A stretch of 64,000 nucleotides of DNA, taken from the NCBI GenBank assembly GCA_030374805.1, contig JARGSG010000043.1, positions 186,001-250,000 on the forward strand, in the 5' to 3' direction. The position numbers and the translations under genes are program-made. Positions 41,555-51,618 of this stretch are shown piece after piece. The stretch comes from Gracilaria gracilis. Taxonomy: Eukaryota; Rhodophyta; Florideophyceae; Gracilariales; Gracilariaceae. Position 1 is the first letter of the stretch; each line of letters begins with the position of its first letter. The notes beneath the pieces are model-generated. The model was not told the DNA's origin. It was given only the letters and a program-made list of their open reading frames with translations, and made no database searches.

Positions 41555-41649
41555 TGTGAGAGGAAGACTCTGCCCCGAGGCACTTTACTTGCGAGCTCGC
41601 ACATCTGAACGTGCTTATGTACTAGACACTACTGTAATGCTGATTGACA
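41555..41649 (-). repeat. 5' LTR of the copia element
   Basis: 95 bp, TG...CA, with the CACGC target copy at 41650-41654. Confidence 0.75.
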
Positions 41650-41768
41650 CACGCCATCGTTCTGCGCGAAAGAATTTCTCCTACCAGGGGTAGAGGAACT
41701 GATCGCAGGCGGCATCAATCAACAGGCGCCAAACAACCACAATACCGCCAACTGCCAACCGCAACCTG

Positions 41769-44700
41769 CTACCGCTCGATTTTACAAAAGGCAGAGAAGC
41801 GATCCGAAAAACTCACTTCCCCAAAGCACCGCACATCTCCCTCACAAGTGGCCAGAACAACTCCCCCACTCCTGTCAGTCAAATTCCTCGTACGCCGACC
41901 ACATGCAGACCAATGCAGGTCGAGATCGTCTACCATATACCTCCAAGCGTCATCGGATGAATTCATCACACACTCTCCACGATTCACATCCCAAAGCCAG
42001 CCCATACCACCGCAACCCTCCCCGTACGCCACAACCACCGAACAACGCTTGTCCACACCCACCCGAATCACGGGACTTGCGCGTTTTGTGCCTGTCTCTA
42101 ATGCTTCAGCACTCCGCGTATCCCACACCCGAACGGTTTCGTCCTCCGATCCAGACACAATTCGAGTCCCATCATCGCTTATTGATACACACGTTACCGA
42201 GCTAGTGTGTCCTACGAAAGCCTGTCCAATCGCCTCCCCACTCCTAGCGTCCCAAACCCGCACAGTGCCGTCTACAGACCCAGACACAATTCGAGTGCCA
42301 TCGACGCTCATAATCACGCATTCCACAGAGTTCTGGTGACCGCTCAGATCATGTTCGATCCCTGTCGTTCCAACAGTGTCCCAAACTTGAACCCGATTAT
42401 CCCACGAGCCGCATACAAGTTTTGTCCCATCAACGTTCATTGCCATACTGAACATGTTTCGACATCGCCCAACGAGGTATCCAACTGCCTGTCCACTGAG
42501 CACATCCACGAGCCCCTCGTCCCACACTCGGATTGCACCATCTTTGGATGCACCCGATGCCACTCGAGTTCCATCACGGCTGGCTGCTACGCATGTCACG
42601 GAACTCTTGTGTTCGCCATAGAGTCCTCTTGACGAACCACTAAGCACATCCCATACTCTAGTGGTGGCATCCTTAGATCCTGATACGATACGAGTGTCGT
42701 TTGCTGTGAATAACATGCAATTCACTCTGTCTGTGTGCCCTTTGAGCACTCGTACTAGTCGACCTGTTTCTCCATTCCAAATTGCGATCGACCCGTCTTC
42801 GTGTCCCGTGGCCACAGTTCTCAAATCTTCTGACATTACGGCGCATCTAGTACGCTGAACAAGACGTCGAAAGAAGGAATCATCTCCTATCTGTTCGCCG
42901 GCAGGCACGAAGTTCAGCTTCCGTAGCGCCCCCTTTCTCATATGGTAATACATCACTCCTGTTTCGCCCGAAGACCTCCATAACGAGCACACGAATCCTT
43001 CGCCTTGAGAGACGCACAGAACCTGTCCCGGGCTGTTGATTACTTCTACTCCGGGTCCACCAGCTGGTTGTAGAAACCCAGCGGAGGCTTTTACCCACGG
43101 TCGGGGAGCACAGCGCTCGATTTCGTCAACGAATCTCCGAGTCACGTCGCACGCTTTTGCGGAAGCCACCAAACGCGCATACAACTGAAACCAAGCTTCG
43201 TACGGGTTGCTGTTGACGAAATTCCAGCTCAGGCGCGCCGCACTGCAAACCATATCAAAGTACTTCATTAGTTCAGGTCGACTTGACAGCGTATCGCGTT
43301 GTGCTGCCCTTCCTTCTTCGATATCTTGCTCTACACCATAGATTCCGCCGTTCTTCAGTCTCATCACAATCCATTGCGGCTTGGAGAGTAACCAAATCAG
43401 ATCGTCGTACTTGCCTGCCTTTCGAAGTAAGCGACATAGATTGTCATGAAGATAGCCATCTGATTTTGTAGCCCACCATGTTTGGAACCATATACTTTGT
43501 GCCACACTTTGTACAGTTGTGTTGTCTGCCTTACAACGTCGTTTCGTCCATTTCGGTAGAGCTCCTAACTTTGTTCGGAACCGTTTTCTGTCCCCCGTTT
43601 TCGAAAGAACATCATTACCCTTGGTAGACGTCACCGGTTTCGTCTTTGGGTTCCCGGGAATATAATTGTGTACCAACGAACGAAAGAACTCTTGCGTTTC
43701 AAACTTTTCTGACGCTTTTCGAATGGCGATATCTAAAATCAAGTCGTGGAGTTGAACAGACACGCAATCGCCTTCCTCCCAAATCTGGACGATAGATACG
43801 TCATAAAACATTTTGACGATTTCTTCAGCCTGGGCCAACGTCTCCAAATTCCACACCTTCTGTATCACTTGAAGGGGAACTGTCTGTTTTTTCTCCAACA
43901 CACACAGTGCTCGAAACAGTTCTTGATATCTTCCTGGAAGACCAAAGTTTTGTAACTCGAGCACCTTCAACGACATTTCGACAATTTTCGACAGTGACCC
44001 ATACTCTTCAGCAGAGACGTCCAGTAAACCTTTCTGGTTGGTCATGATTTCTCTGTGGAAATCTTTCCACGCGTTCTGTCGCTCAGCCACATGCTTCTTA
44101 TGCGAGTTTCTTAGCACTGAGGCCCCAGCAATACCAAAAGCAAGAGGCAGTCCTTGACACAAGTCAAGAATTGCTTCAAAAGCCGCCTTGTTCTCTGTAT
44201 CAAACGTATCGATGGTACCAAAGCCAGCGTGGGTCATTAACATGCGTCGGGCAAGCTCTCCGCGTACCTCCTTTGTTCGAAACTCTATCACTCTGTCAGT
44301 GCGACCGAGGAACCGCCTGTCTCTGGACGTGTACACCAGACGGCTTTCGTCGTTCAACATTGCGCTAAGAATGGCAAACACTTCGCTGTTAATATCATTC
44401 ACCCACCAGATATCATCGATTAATACCAGACATGTATGTCGTCTAAACCAGACCGCAGCCTCATCTGATGCTTCCTGAAGTTTTCTGAGGACGGATATCT
44501 TATTTGCTAGAGGGCCACCGCCTGTCCGCTTCACAATTCTGGTGATTCCTTGGATTACCGTGGATATACTCGCTTCGTTTCCAAGTTGAATGTAAAGAGT
44601 GCCACCCGGGAACCTCTTCCTAATATCGGCGTCATCGGCGAGTCCTCGGAGCGCGCAAGATTTGCCAACACCACCCTGGCCAGAGGCGATAACAGCGACT

Positions 44701-45233
44701 ACGCCCTTTTCGGATTCGTCAAGCACTGCTGCCTTCAATTGCCCTTCGCACGTGGTTTTCGAGCTGTAGTCCAAAGAAAGTCGCGGTGGATTCTTTGGAA
44801 CGTTATTGTCCGACAAGTACGCTCCTTGTTCTATCACCTCCTCTCCCGTTAGAGAAGGTGATACATTCGTGCTTAAGAATTGGAAGAACTCCTTCACGTC
44901 CGCTTCGCATTGCGTTAGTACTTGCTTCATGCGCTTTACTCTCTTCAGGACATTTGCACTTTGCACATGCTGTTGAAGGGATAGCAGAGTGTGAGCATTT
45001 TGCTTCAGCGCAGAGTCGAACTGAGCTAATCTAGTTCGTGTGATGAAGTTTGTTATGGGAACAGCTTCGAGCGTTCCAAACGTGTTGGCGGCATCTTCGT
45101 ACAAGCATTTCAGTCGATGCAACAGTTCGATATTGTCTTGAACAATGTCGTTCCGTTCCACGACTTTGGCGATCGTCGTCTCTAGCTTTTCAATGACCGG
45201 CAACAATTCGGAGAAGGTTAGAGCAAATTCCAT
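41769..45233 (-). CDS. APAF1/NLR-like NB-ARC - WD40 protein
   Basis: A 1,154-residue signalling ATPase. Residues 1-150 are all-helical, without a death domain, CARD or TIR that I can recognise. NB-ARC lies at about 165-520: P-loop GQGGVGKS (185-192), Walker B LVLIDDIWW (269-277), sensor SRLVYTSRDR (297-306), GLPL CQGLPLAFG (359-367) and VQLHDLILDIA (His-Asp of the MHD motif, 495-496). A helical spacer follows, then WD40 repeats at about 800-1100. Several blades share nearly identical strings (DGTRIVSGS.DGTVRVWD...SGEA), a sign of recent duplication or conversion. This layout resembles metazoan APAF1 and fungal NLRs. The 3' end is 115 bases from the copia element. A role in cell death or recognition is inference. 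Confidence 0.85.
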   Translation of the reverse strand: MEFALTFSELLPVIEKLETTIAKVVERNDIVQDNIELLHRLKCLYEDAANTFGTLEAVPITNFITRTRLAQFDSALKQNAHTLLSLQQHVQSANVLKRVKRMKQVLTQCEADVKEFFQFLSTNVSPSLTGEEVIEQGAYLSDNNVPKNPPRLSLDYSSKTTCEGQLKAAVLDESEKGVVAVIASGQGGVGKSCALRGLADDADIRKRFPGGTLYIQLGNEASISTVIQGITRIVKRTGGGPLANKISVLRKLQEASDEAAVWFRRHTCLVLIDDIWWVNDINSEVFAILSAMLNDESRLVYTSRDRRFLGRTDRVIEFRTKEVRGELARRMLMTHAGFGTIDTFDTENKAAFEAILDLCQGLPLAFGIAGASVLRNSHKKHVAERQNAWKDFHREIMTNQKGLLDVSAEEYGSLSKIVEMSLKVLELQNFGLPGRYQELFRALCVLEKKQTVPLQVIQKVWNLETLAQAEEIVKMFYDVSIVQIWEEGDCVSVQLHDLILDIAIRKASEKFETQEFFRSLVHNYIPGNPKTKPVTSTKGNDVLSKTGDRKRFRTKLGALPKWTKRRCKADNTTVQSVAQSIWFQTWWATKSDGYLHDNLCRLLRKAGKYDDLIWLLSKPQWIVMRLKNGGIYGVEQDIEEGRAAQRDTLSSRPELMKYFDMVCSAARLSWNFVNSNPYEAWFQLYARLVASAKACDVTRRFVDEIERCAPRPWVKASAGFLQPAGGPGVEVINSPGQVLCVSQGEGFVCSLWRSSGETGVMYYHMRKGALRKLNFVPAGEQIGDDSFFRRLVQRTRCAVMSEDLRTVATGHEDGSIAIWNGETGRLVRVLKGHTDRVNCMLFTANDTRIVSGSKDATTRVWDVLSGSSRGLYGEHKSSVTCVAASRDGTRVASGASKDGAIRVWDEGLVDVLSGQAVGYLVGRCRNMFSMAMNVDGTKLVCGSWDNRVQVWDTVGTTGIEHDLSGHQNSVECVIMSVDGTRIVSGSVDGTVRVWDARSGEAIGQAFVGHTSSVTCVSISDDGTRIVSGSEDETVRVWDTRSAEALETGTKRASPVIRVGVDKRCSVVVAYGEGCGGMGWLWDVNRGECVMNSSDDAWRYMVDDLDLHWSACGRRTRNLTDRSGGVVLATCEGDVRCFGEVSFSDRFSAFCKIER

Positions 45234-46365
45234 AGTTGTGCGTGGTTCATCGATGGCGAATAGGGCGGTGAGGGACTATGGGTAGGGGCATCACCGTTAG
45301 CGTAAAATCGTTTGCATTTGAACAAGTATGTATAACAAAGCTATGGCGAGAGAGTATTGATCTGCCGTGGAAGAAGTGGGATATCGAAGGCAGCGTTGGT
45401 TAACTTACCGAGCAAAGTTTGTTCTGTTGGTCACATGTGTTAAGCCCATTGCCAAGATTTACTGATGTTGTGATGGCGTCCGCATGGTTAGAATGTAATC
45501 CAATGCTGCGACTCCAACAATAGCCTTGCGTGCCTTTTAATCATTAGAAGTGCAAATGTATCAGCTTGCTGTAAAAAAAGCGTATGGTAGGATGGATGAG
45601 ACATGCCAAGGGTTAAACGCTACGTGCAGATACAAAAATGGCTGCTGATCGAAGTTGGCGCGTTGTCGCTGCGTGTGCAAAAGGGTTATAATAAAGGCAC
45701 CCTGTATCCCCTTTAACATGAAAATGTGGGCTTGGAGCCCTGGGCCTCAACTGTCAAGTAGAACGCTACAGGTAGCGTTCTAGATACTTGTACTCCTGTA
45801 CACGAACAGTGGGTGCATCCGAGAATTGGTACAATGCTATACTTTTGTGCTGTGGACGAGTAAGACGGAGACACGGCCAGCTGCCAAGACTGTTTCCGCG
45901 TGTTTTGGCGACTTGGCGCCATTCCGTTCAATGCAAAAGCTTTTTGTGCTCGCTTTATGGTGATGAATGTGGTTGAGTACAGTACAGCGCGCAGAAAAGC
46001 AGCGATGAAGACGGTAGCAAGATTTGCAACTGATGGTTCAAGAGTTTGTTCCGCACCAACACTTTGGGCGAGGTTGTTGCTTGCGTTGTGTCCCTGAACT
46101 GGGTGTAAAAGCGCATTGATAACTCATCGAGTATGTACTGTACCAAGGGTAAGAGGGAGCCCTCTAGCGTTAACGCTGTTACATAAGTTAGCTCTTGCAG
46201 AGGGCTCTTTAACCCAAGGCTGCAAGACACGAAGTTGATCAAGTGGCGCTGCCTGCGGGCGGGTTGTTGTTCTGTATATATACACGTACATTATACTGTA
46301 TATAAAGGGTTAGCGTTACCGGCCGTATATACCCTCTACAGTATTCTCACAAGCTGCAGTGCCTA
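45234..46365. other. Intergenic, NLR promoter side, with hairpin and TATA box
   Basis: A 9-bp inverted repeat GAGCCCTCT/AGAGGGCTC (46157-46165 and 46199-46207) encloses the 12-bp palindrome AGCGTTAACGCT (46166-46177). TATATAAAG lies at about 46297, 70 bases before the ATG of the small frame at 46366. No convincing gene in the remainder. Confidence 0.4.
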
Positions 46366-46752
46366 ATGTTACAGAGTGAAGTGAAAAGCAAGCGCAGCTA
46401 TTGGCGTAGGTGGGGTGAGGTGGACCATGCAAATGGGGCCACGTGGATGGAGCGATCAAGCACTGATCGCGACGTTGGATGCACAGAAAACAGAGATACT
46501 CTGTTTAGACCGCAGCGCTGTGGTGTGCAAGCGCAAAGACAATGGCAGCAGCTTTTGCACCAAGCTGTGCTACTGGCGCCAAGTGGCCATCATATGAACC
46601 GTTTCGACGGCAAGCACCCCAATAGCAGGCGCAGCTGGTATTGCAAGACGTGCGGAAAAGCGCGCGACCACTCTACAAACTGCCGGCTGATAGCGTGTTC
46701 ACGCTGCCAACTGGCGTACGTACTATTGCAACGTGCCATGTGGAGTGCATGA
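46366..46752 (+). CDS. Possible small Cys/His-rich protein
   Basis: A 128-residue frame with a TATA-like box 70 bases upstream. Near residues 92-118 it carries WYCKTCGKARDHSTNCRLIA then CSRCQ, a CxxC-x5-H-x3-C plus CxxC arrangement that could bind zinc. It does not match the retroviral knuckle spacing. Other frames overlap it, so it could be a remnant of a transposon or not coding. I assign no function. Confidence 0.25.
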   Translation: MLQSEVKSKRSYWRRWGEVDHANGATWMERSSTDRDVGCTENRDTLFRPQRCGVQAQRQWQQLLHQAVLLAPSGHHMNRFDGKHPNSRRSWYCKTCGKARDHSTNCRLIACSRCQLAYVLLQRAMWSA

Positions 46753-47661
46753 CTTTTTGCGCAGCACATACTCGAGTGCGAACAGCTGTGTCTGCTACAA
46801 AACGAGCTACACTACGTAGACAGAGCTGTTTGAGTTGTGCGCTTTGGCATTCGCTCGCAGACAAGGCTGTAGCCATACCGAGTACAGTACTGCGCCAACG
46901 CAGGTGGATTGCAGGCAGCGTGAGAGGAGATGGGCGCCAACTGCTGCGTTTGGGTATGTATGAAGGTGTAGCTGTGGTGTTACATGAGGCCATAACAAGC
47001 TTGAGGTTTGAGACTGTGCTGGTGCTGAGCTTTTTGACTGCACGTAAATTTGTATTGTAATCAGAATAATGGCACGTGCGTTGCGCGTTGGCAAGTATTG
47101 TAGCTGATGGTTGGCTGACGGGCGGGCGCTAAGATAACTTTATTACAGTATGCGTAGCTTTGCTGACAGCGGCTGTACTCGTTGGTTGAGAGGCGATCAC
47201 AATACGTGTGTAAAGTTACTGTATACAGTAAAAACAGAAGAGTGGCACTGACGAAAAGCTACACGTGCGCGGCGGCGTGCCATGAATCATGGCGCCTGAT
47301 CACCGTCATCATGAGCGGCGCGCTTGTGCAGCAAGCGAGGCCCGCCATGATGAGCATCATCACCAGCATTGCGCGATCAACTGATCTCAGCACAAGCCGT
47401 TGCATAAATAAAACATACAGTACAAAAAAAGAGTGTACTATGCGCAAACGCGCGCATGTATGACGGCGCCACGCGAACCGAATCTGCGCCGCGCGCCCCC
47501 AAACAGCCGCCGCCTTCTGTTACAGCAACAACAACCAACAACAACATCAACAAAACACAAAAAGTGCGCCCTCACAAACATCGCTATTAATAACTTTTAT
47601 TCATTGTCACTCACACCTGGAGCCGCCCACCACCACCTCCGCCAACGCGCGCGCGCACACG
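46753..47661. other. Intergenic, rich in TACAGTA/TACTGTA
   Basis: No convincing gene. The perfect 16-bp palindrome TTACTGTATACAGTAA lies at 47216-47231, and further TACAGTA or GTACAGTAC sites are scattered from about 45970 to 47425. Confidence 0.4.
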
Positions 47662-48025
47662 CTACTTGCCGTCCTCCGCCCACCCAAACCGCGAGATGAA
47701 GTCGCGAAACGACGGCAATCGCTGCGAGCCGCCGTCCGCCCCCGCCGCCCCCGCCGCCGCCGATGTGCCGCGCTGCCAGCCGCCGCACGCGCCGTACGCG
47801 CCGTACGCGCCGTACGCGCCGTACGCGCCGTCGCGCCGCGCGCCAAACGAACCCACCGCCACATTGCGCTCCGCGAGCGCATACGTCGTGGCGCTGGTGG
47901 CCGCCGCGCGCACGTCGTCGTCGTACGTGCACGTCGGCCGTGCATCCATGCAGCCCGTCTGCGCGCACGCGCACTGCGCGCCGCCGGCGGCGGCGGCCAC
48001 CGCCGCAGCAGCAGCAGCAGCAGCA

Positions 48026-48058
<33 letters not shown>

Positions 48059-48708
48059 GCGCGGCGCTTGACGGCGGCGGCGGCGTCCGCGCACAGCAGC
48101 GCGCGCACGTCCACGCGCGCGTCGCGGCGCAGCCGTTTGAGCGCGTGCACGCGCGCCAGCCCCTTGCGCTGGCGCTTGAGCGCCTTGCCGATGGACAGCG
48201 CGGTGCCCTGCTGCGCCGCCAGCGCGTCCAGGTCCAGCGCGCGCTCGCCGCCGCGCAGCTTGCGCAGCGTGCGTCGGTAGTTGATGCCGCACGCGTTGCA
48301 CAGCGTGCTCATGCGCAGCGAGCCGCCGCTGGGGCCGATGCGCCACTGCGTGGTGTGCGACGCGCCGCACCACCCGCACGCGCGCAGCGCGGACAGCGCC
48401 GCCGCTGCCGCCGCCGCCGCGCTTGCCGGCGCGCCGCCGCACGCGCGCGCGCCGCGCGCCGTTGCGGCGGGCGGGTGCGGCGTGGGCGCGCGCGTCATCG
48501 TCATCGGAGGCTTCATCGGAGGCGTCATCGGGGGCGTCATCGGAGGCGTCATGGACGGCGTCATGGACGGCGTCATGGACGGCGTCATGGACGGCGTCAT
48601 GGACGGCGTCATCGGCGGCGGCGGCGCTAATGGCAATGATGATGATGAAGGCGTGTGCAGTTGGCTCATGATGGAGTGCAGCGGCCGGGGGTGGCGCGGC
48701 AGCGGCAT
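47662..48708 (-). CDS. GATA-type zinc finger transcription factor
   Basis: A 348-residue protein. One GATA finger: CGWCGASHTTQWRIGPSGG then LCNACGINYRRTLRKL. The spacing is C-x2-C-x22-C-x2-C, four longer than the usual x18 (plants x18 or x20), with the extra residues just before LCNAC. A basic tail follows (GKALKRQRKGLARVHALKRLRR). Upstream is a Met-Thr-Pro tetrapeptide repeat coded by 12-bp units; downstream are Ala runs coded by GCN repeats and a YGA repeat. ATG 48708 is the first in frame (48669 is an alternative). Three MSA-like motifs lie about 300 bases upstream. Target genes are unknown. Confidence 0.82.
48503..48622 (-). repeat. 12-bp coding minisatellite (MTPS/MTPP repeats)
   Basis: About nine to ten tandem 12-bp units related to ATGGACGGCGTC encode Met-Thr-Pro-Ser/Pro near the N-terminus of the GATA factor. 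The core GGCGTCATGG is shared with the 15-bp repeat in the beta-mannosidase gene. Confidence 0.8.
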
Positions 48709-49000
48709 TGCGCTGCGACCGCGCTTTTCATACGGACCGAGTGCGTACGTGCCGTGCGTCACGTGGTGCAGCGCATGATCCCGCCGTGCGCGCGTGGCCA
48801 CGTGGCGCTTTTCTCATCCTCACTGTCACACCTTCCAAACGCTGCGCAGCTTCACAATGAGACTGCGCAGGATGCTTTTTTTTTGCGCGGTGCCTCCCCC
48901 CTTTTGGCCAACCAAAATCTTTTCTCAACGTTTTTCCCGTTGCACAGCGCTGCCGACACCGCCACGAGCGCGTCTTCAATGAAAGTGCCAGCTGTAACTT

Positions 49001-49035
49001 TACCAACGGTAACGCTACCGTTGGTACCAACGGTA
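49001..49035. promoter_or_regulatory. Triple MSA/Myb-like motif upstream of the GATA gene
   Basis: TACCAACGGTA at 49001-49011, its reverse complement TACCGTTGGTA at 49016-49026 and TACCAACGGTA again at 49025-49035, about 295 bases before the GATA ATG. Alternating orientation and 9-15-base spacing suggest cooperative binding. Confidence 0.5.
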
Positions 49036-49207
49036 ACGTTCCTACCGTCGCGGACGGCTGCACAGAGAGCTAATACAATGCGCTTGCTGCAGCAAATTGC
49101 ACCACCGCACGTCGTATCTAAGAGCTCATTACCTAACCCTCGCACCAACCGTATTTTGCTTTTGCCGTTCACAATCAAATTCAATCGATAACTCGTATCG
49201 GAACAGC

Positions 49208-49220
49208 GTACCGTTGGTAC
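49208..49220. promoter_or_regulatory. MSA/Myb-like inverted repeat
   Basis: Another exact GTACC-GTT-GGTAC, 500 bases upstream of the GATA ATG and 340 bases downstream of the HET-like gene end. The rest of 48709-49559 shows no recognised gene. Confidence 0.45.
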
Positions 49221-49559
49221 CCTAACAATTAATCATGTTTAATTGCACCGTGCCGTTAATTGTTCACCTATTACGCACATTATGCCTCATCCGCGTTCTC
49301 ATCCTCTTTGCATTCCAAACACCGACCAAAAGCGCTCTAGAGATAGATAGCTATTGCCCGTGCCTCCATCACTTTCAACGTGCGCATTTGCTCATTGTGT
49401 CTTTCAATGCTGCTGCCAATCTTCCCCGCCTGCTGGCGCTGTCTATATCCACCACAACGCTCAATCTCTTGTTCGACACTGAAACGCTGACAAAACTGCT
49501 GCAAACGCTATGGCCATCATCTTCCACTGCTACTGTACACTTCCGTTCAAATTCCATTC

Positions 49560-50318
49560 CTACCCGTCGTTTGCCATCAAAACACCTTCCTGCTTCAGCT
49601 TGAGCACAATATCTTGCCTGTCTTGTTCAACAGAAAACTTTTTGTGCTTCACAGCATACATTAGGTGCGGCGCCATTAACTCCCAATACGAACATCCGAG
49701 AGACGCATTTCGTCCAGCCTCAAAAATACAATTTCCGTCCCTGTCACAGCGCAACGCTCCCTTGTATACGCTAGCAGAATCTCGTTCTAAACTGATCCAC
49801 CCCCTATGGCGCTCCAGTTCGGCCTGATTTTCCAACCCGAGACAAAGCACAAGGCAGAATGAATATGGAATGAGCCCGTGTTCTATCCACTCACCGGGGT
49901 CATCAAATTTCTCTTTGTTATATACCGCAGCCGCGTACAGCGAGTCAAACCAAATAGTAACATCGCTGTTTGGATGCATTTGAGCCACTTTTGCCAGATG
50001 CTTTCGAAGAGTGTACCACTGGTCGTTGGTTAAACGAATGTGACCGCAACCTCGTACTCTGTATGAAACTGCTAGCGCAATCACGCGTTGTGATCCAATG
50101 CGCCGAAAGGTGCGCTGCGAGTCTTCCTTGCTAATCCTTTTCATAATTCTCAACTTTTCGGAGTCGCCTGGATCCAAGGGACCTAGAAAGCCATTCGACA
50201 TCATCAAGCTTCTAGCAGGTTGATTCTTCATATCGTGCGCCGTGATTTGGAATATATATATGTCTCGTGTTAAGATGGCGTGCGTTGTACCAACCTCTGT
50301 TCGAGCTGCCATCATCAT
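49560..50318 (-). CDS. HET-like protein A
   Basis: A 252-residue protein resembling the fungal HET (heterokaryon incompatibility) domain by order of short motifs: IALAVSYR, then RKHLAK, then VTIWFDSLY (cf. LWiDslC), EWIEHGLIPYSFCLVL and HRGWISLERDSAS (cf. RGWtlQE). It aligns with the gene at 53203-54309: ALSYR / VWVDQMY / YGLEVYKAVPVIEL / RGWISMERALA, and RQDIVLKLKQEGVL with HRIDAVQLLIERGVAL. It ends at about the point where the relative goes on for 140 residues, so it may be C-terminally truncated. Similarity to HET is weak and only by eye. ATG 50318 is the first in frame. Confidence 0.5.
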   Translation of the reverse strand: MMMAARTEVGTTHAILTRDIYIFQITAHDMKNQPARSLMMSNGFLGPLDPGDSEKLRIMKRISKEDSQRTFRRIGSQRVIALAVSYRVRGCGHIRLTNDQWYTLRKHLAKVAQMHPNSDVTIWFDSLYAAAVYNKEKFDDPGEWIEHGLIPYSFCLVLCLGLENQAELERHRGWISLERDSASVYKGALRCDRDGNCIFEAGRNASLGCSYWELMAPHLMYAVKHKKFSVEQDRQDIVLKLKQEGVLMANDG

Positions 50319-51618
50319 CAAAGCATCTCGGAGGGAACCACGGCGGTGATTTTCATTTCATAGTTTTGGGTTTGTGTCACTGCGTGCCACGGTAGGCGCC
50401 GAGTTGGTACTAGGAATGTAGGCTGGCTCGTTTTCATGCTTTGCTCCCTGCAGCTCACCCTTTTTCTACATCCCTACGTCCTACATCTTCGCAGTACGAA
50501 GGGCACATGAAAGTAGATTCTATGAAGTTGCGATTGTCAACACCCGTTTTCTTTACTCTTGACCACAGCGTTTTCCCTCTTCCCTCTAACTTTTGACTAC
50601 ACTCAACCAAGTGGCTCAAACAAGAGCCCTGTCGGTCTGGGCTCTACCTATCGGCACGGCGCTCTGTGAGACGTACTTGTTTGCCTCGTTGAACTAACTG
50701 CCGATGTGTTCGCTTGCATATGTTGCCGGAACAACCATTTGCATCGCAGGCTTTTTTTCCTCCAAACTAGCAGCTTCTGCTTGATTTACCAATCAAGCAC
50801 CCAATATCTGAACACTACTTCGATTGGAGTCGGTGTTATAATCCTCAGTCCCCACAATCAGGCGCATATGCTTCAAGCAGAATCTGGAACTGGTGGCGCG
50901 TCTACAACTGCAGAGAAAAGATGAGAGAGACCACGTTTAATGGTGGCTAGAAGTGGGCCTTAAGTTCAGGTGCACAAGGCCGTTTTGGGCACTCGTGAGG
51001 CGTCTATGGTTCACTGCCGCCGCCGTGTAAGACAGTGCCGTGAGGCTTAGCATAACAGATCTATACTCTATAGTGATGGATTGGAACCCCTGAGGGTGGA
51101 AAATAACTCTGCCAGGGAGCGTACAAATGCTCTCGCGGAGTCAACCGCACCCCCGTGGATGTCCAAAGCCTGATTCTTTGGGCCCACTACTGTGACATCG
51201 ATCCCAATCGGTTTAGAACCAAGGCGAGGGTCTTCTACATAGAGGGAAAGTCGTGATTGTTGGAGAAGATCAAGATGAGAAACTACTCTGAAATCTGTAC
51301 CTCCAACAGCATGGAATTTGCACGGCTGTAGCAGTCGGATTTAACGTTCATGGCGGCATATGCGACTCGGCGAAAGCGTACCTTCGATTTATAGCTCGGC
51401 CAGAGCCAAATATACCCAGGCCTGCAAATACCTGATTCAGATCCAAGCATGGAGTACCATGCTCTCGCTCTCGCTCTCACATTGGAGCGTGGCATTACTT
51501 CGAATTACAGGTGCAACTGTGAACCGCCAACGCCTTGCACCTACTCTGGCACTGGATTGCGTTTACTACCGAAGAATAGGTTTCGACGATGCCGTCAGAA
51601 ATGTCGATTCCGAAGGTA
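50319..51618. other. Intergenic, no gene recognised
   Basis: About 1.3 kb between HET-like A and the membrane protein gene. Short frames only; none shows a domain. A roughly 12-bp degenerate minisatellite (TCTGTCGGTTC-like) at about 51640-51680 belongs to the 3' end of the next gene. Confidence 0.45.

Larger units (their letters stand above)
36985..41649 (-). mobile_element. Ty1/copia LTR retrotransposon with very short LTRs
   Basis: About 4.7 kb, bounded by the 5-bp target duplication CACGC (36980-36984 and 41650-41654). Terminal repeats share 92 identical bases from TGTGAGAGGAAG; the right copy ends GATTGACA at 41649. Gene order on the minus strand is gag, protease, integrase, reverse transcriptase, RNase H, the copia order. 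The shared LTR bases show no difference, so insertion is recent. The integrase-RT-RNase H part is one long open frame; gag and protease show a few breaks (about two to four). The region next to the 5' LTR matches the anticodon loop of initiator tRNA-Met (separate entry). Confidence 0.88.

Noticed and set aside
46641-47060. 139-codon frame after the Cys/His-rich frame
   Set aside because: No domain, overlaps minus frames of equal length, no start context.
47597-48630. Arg/Ala-rich frames antisense and parallel to the GATA gene
   Set aside because: Generated by GCN and minisatellite repeats in other phases.
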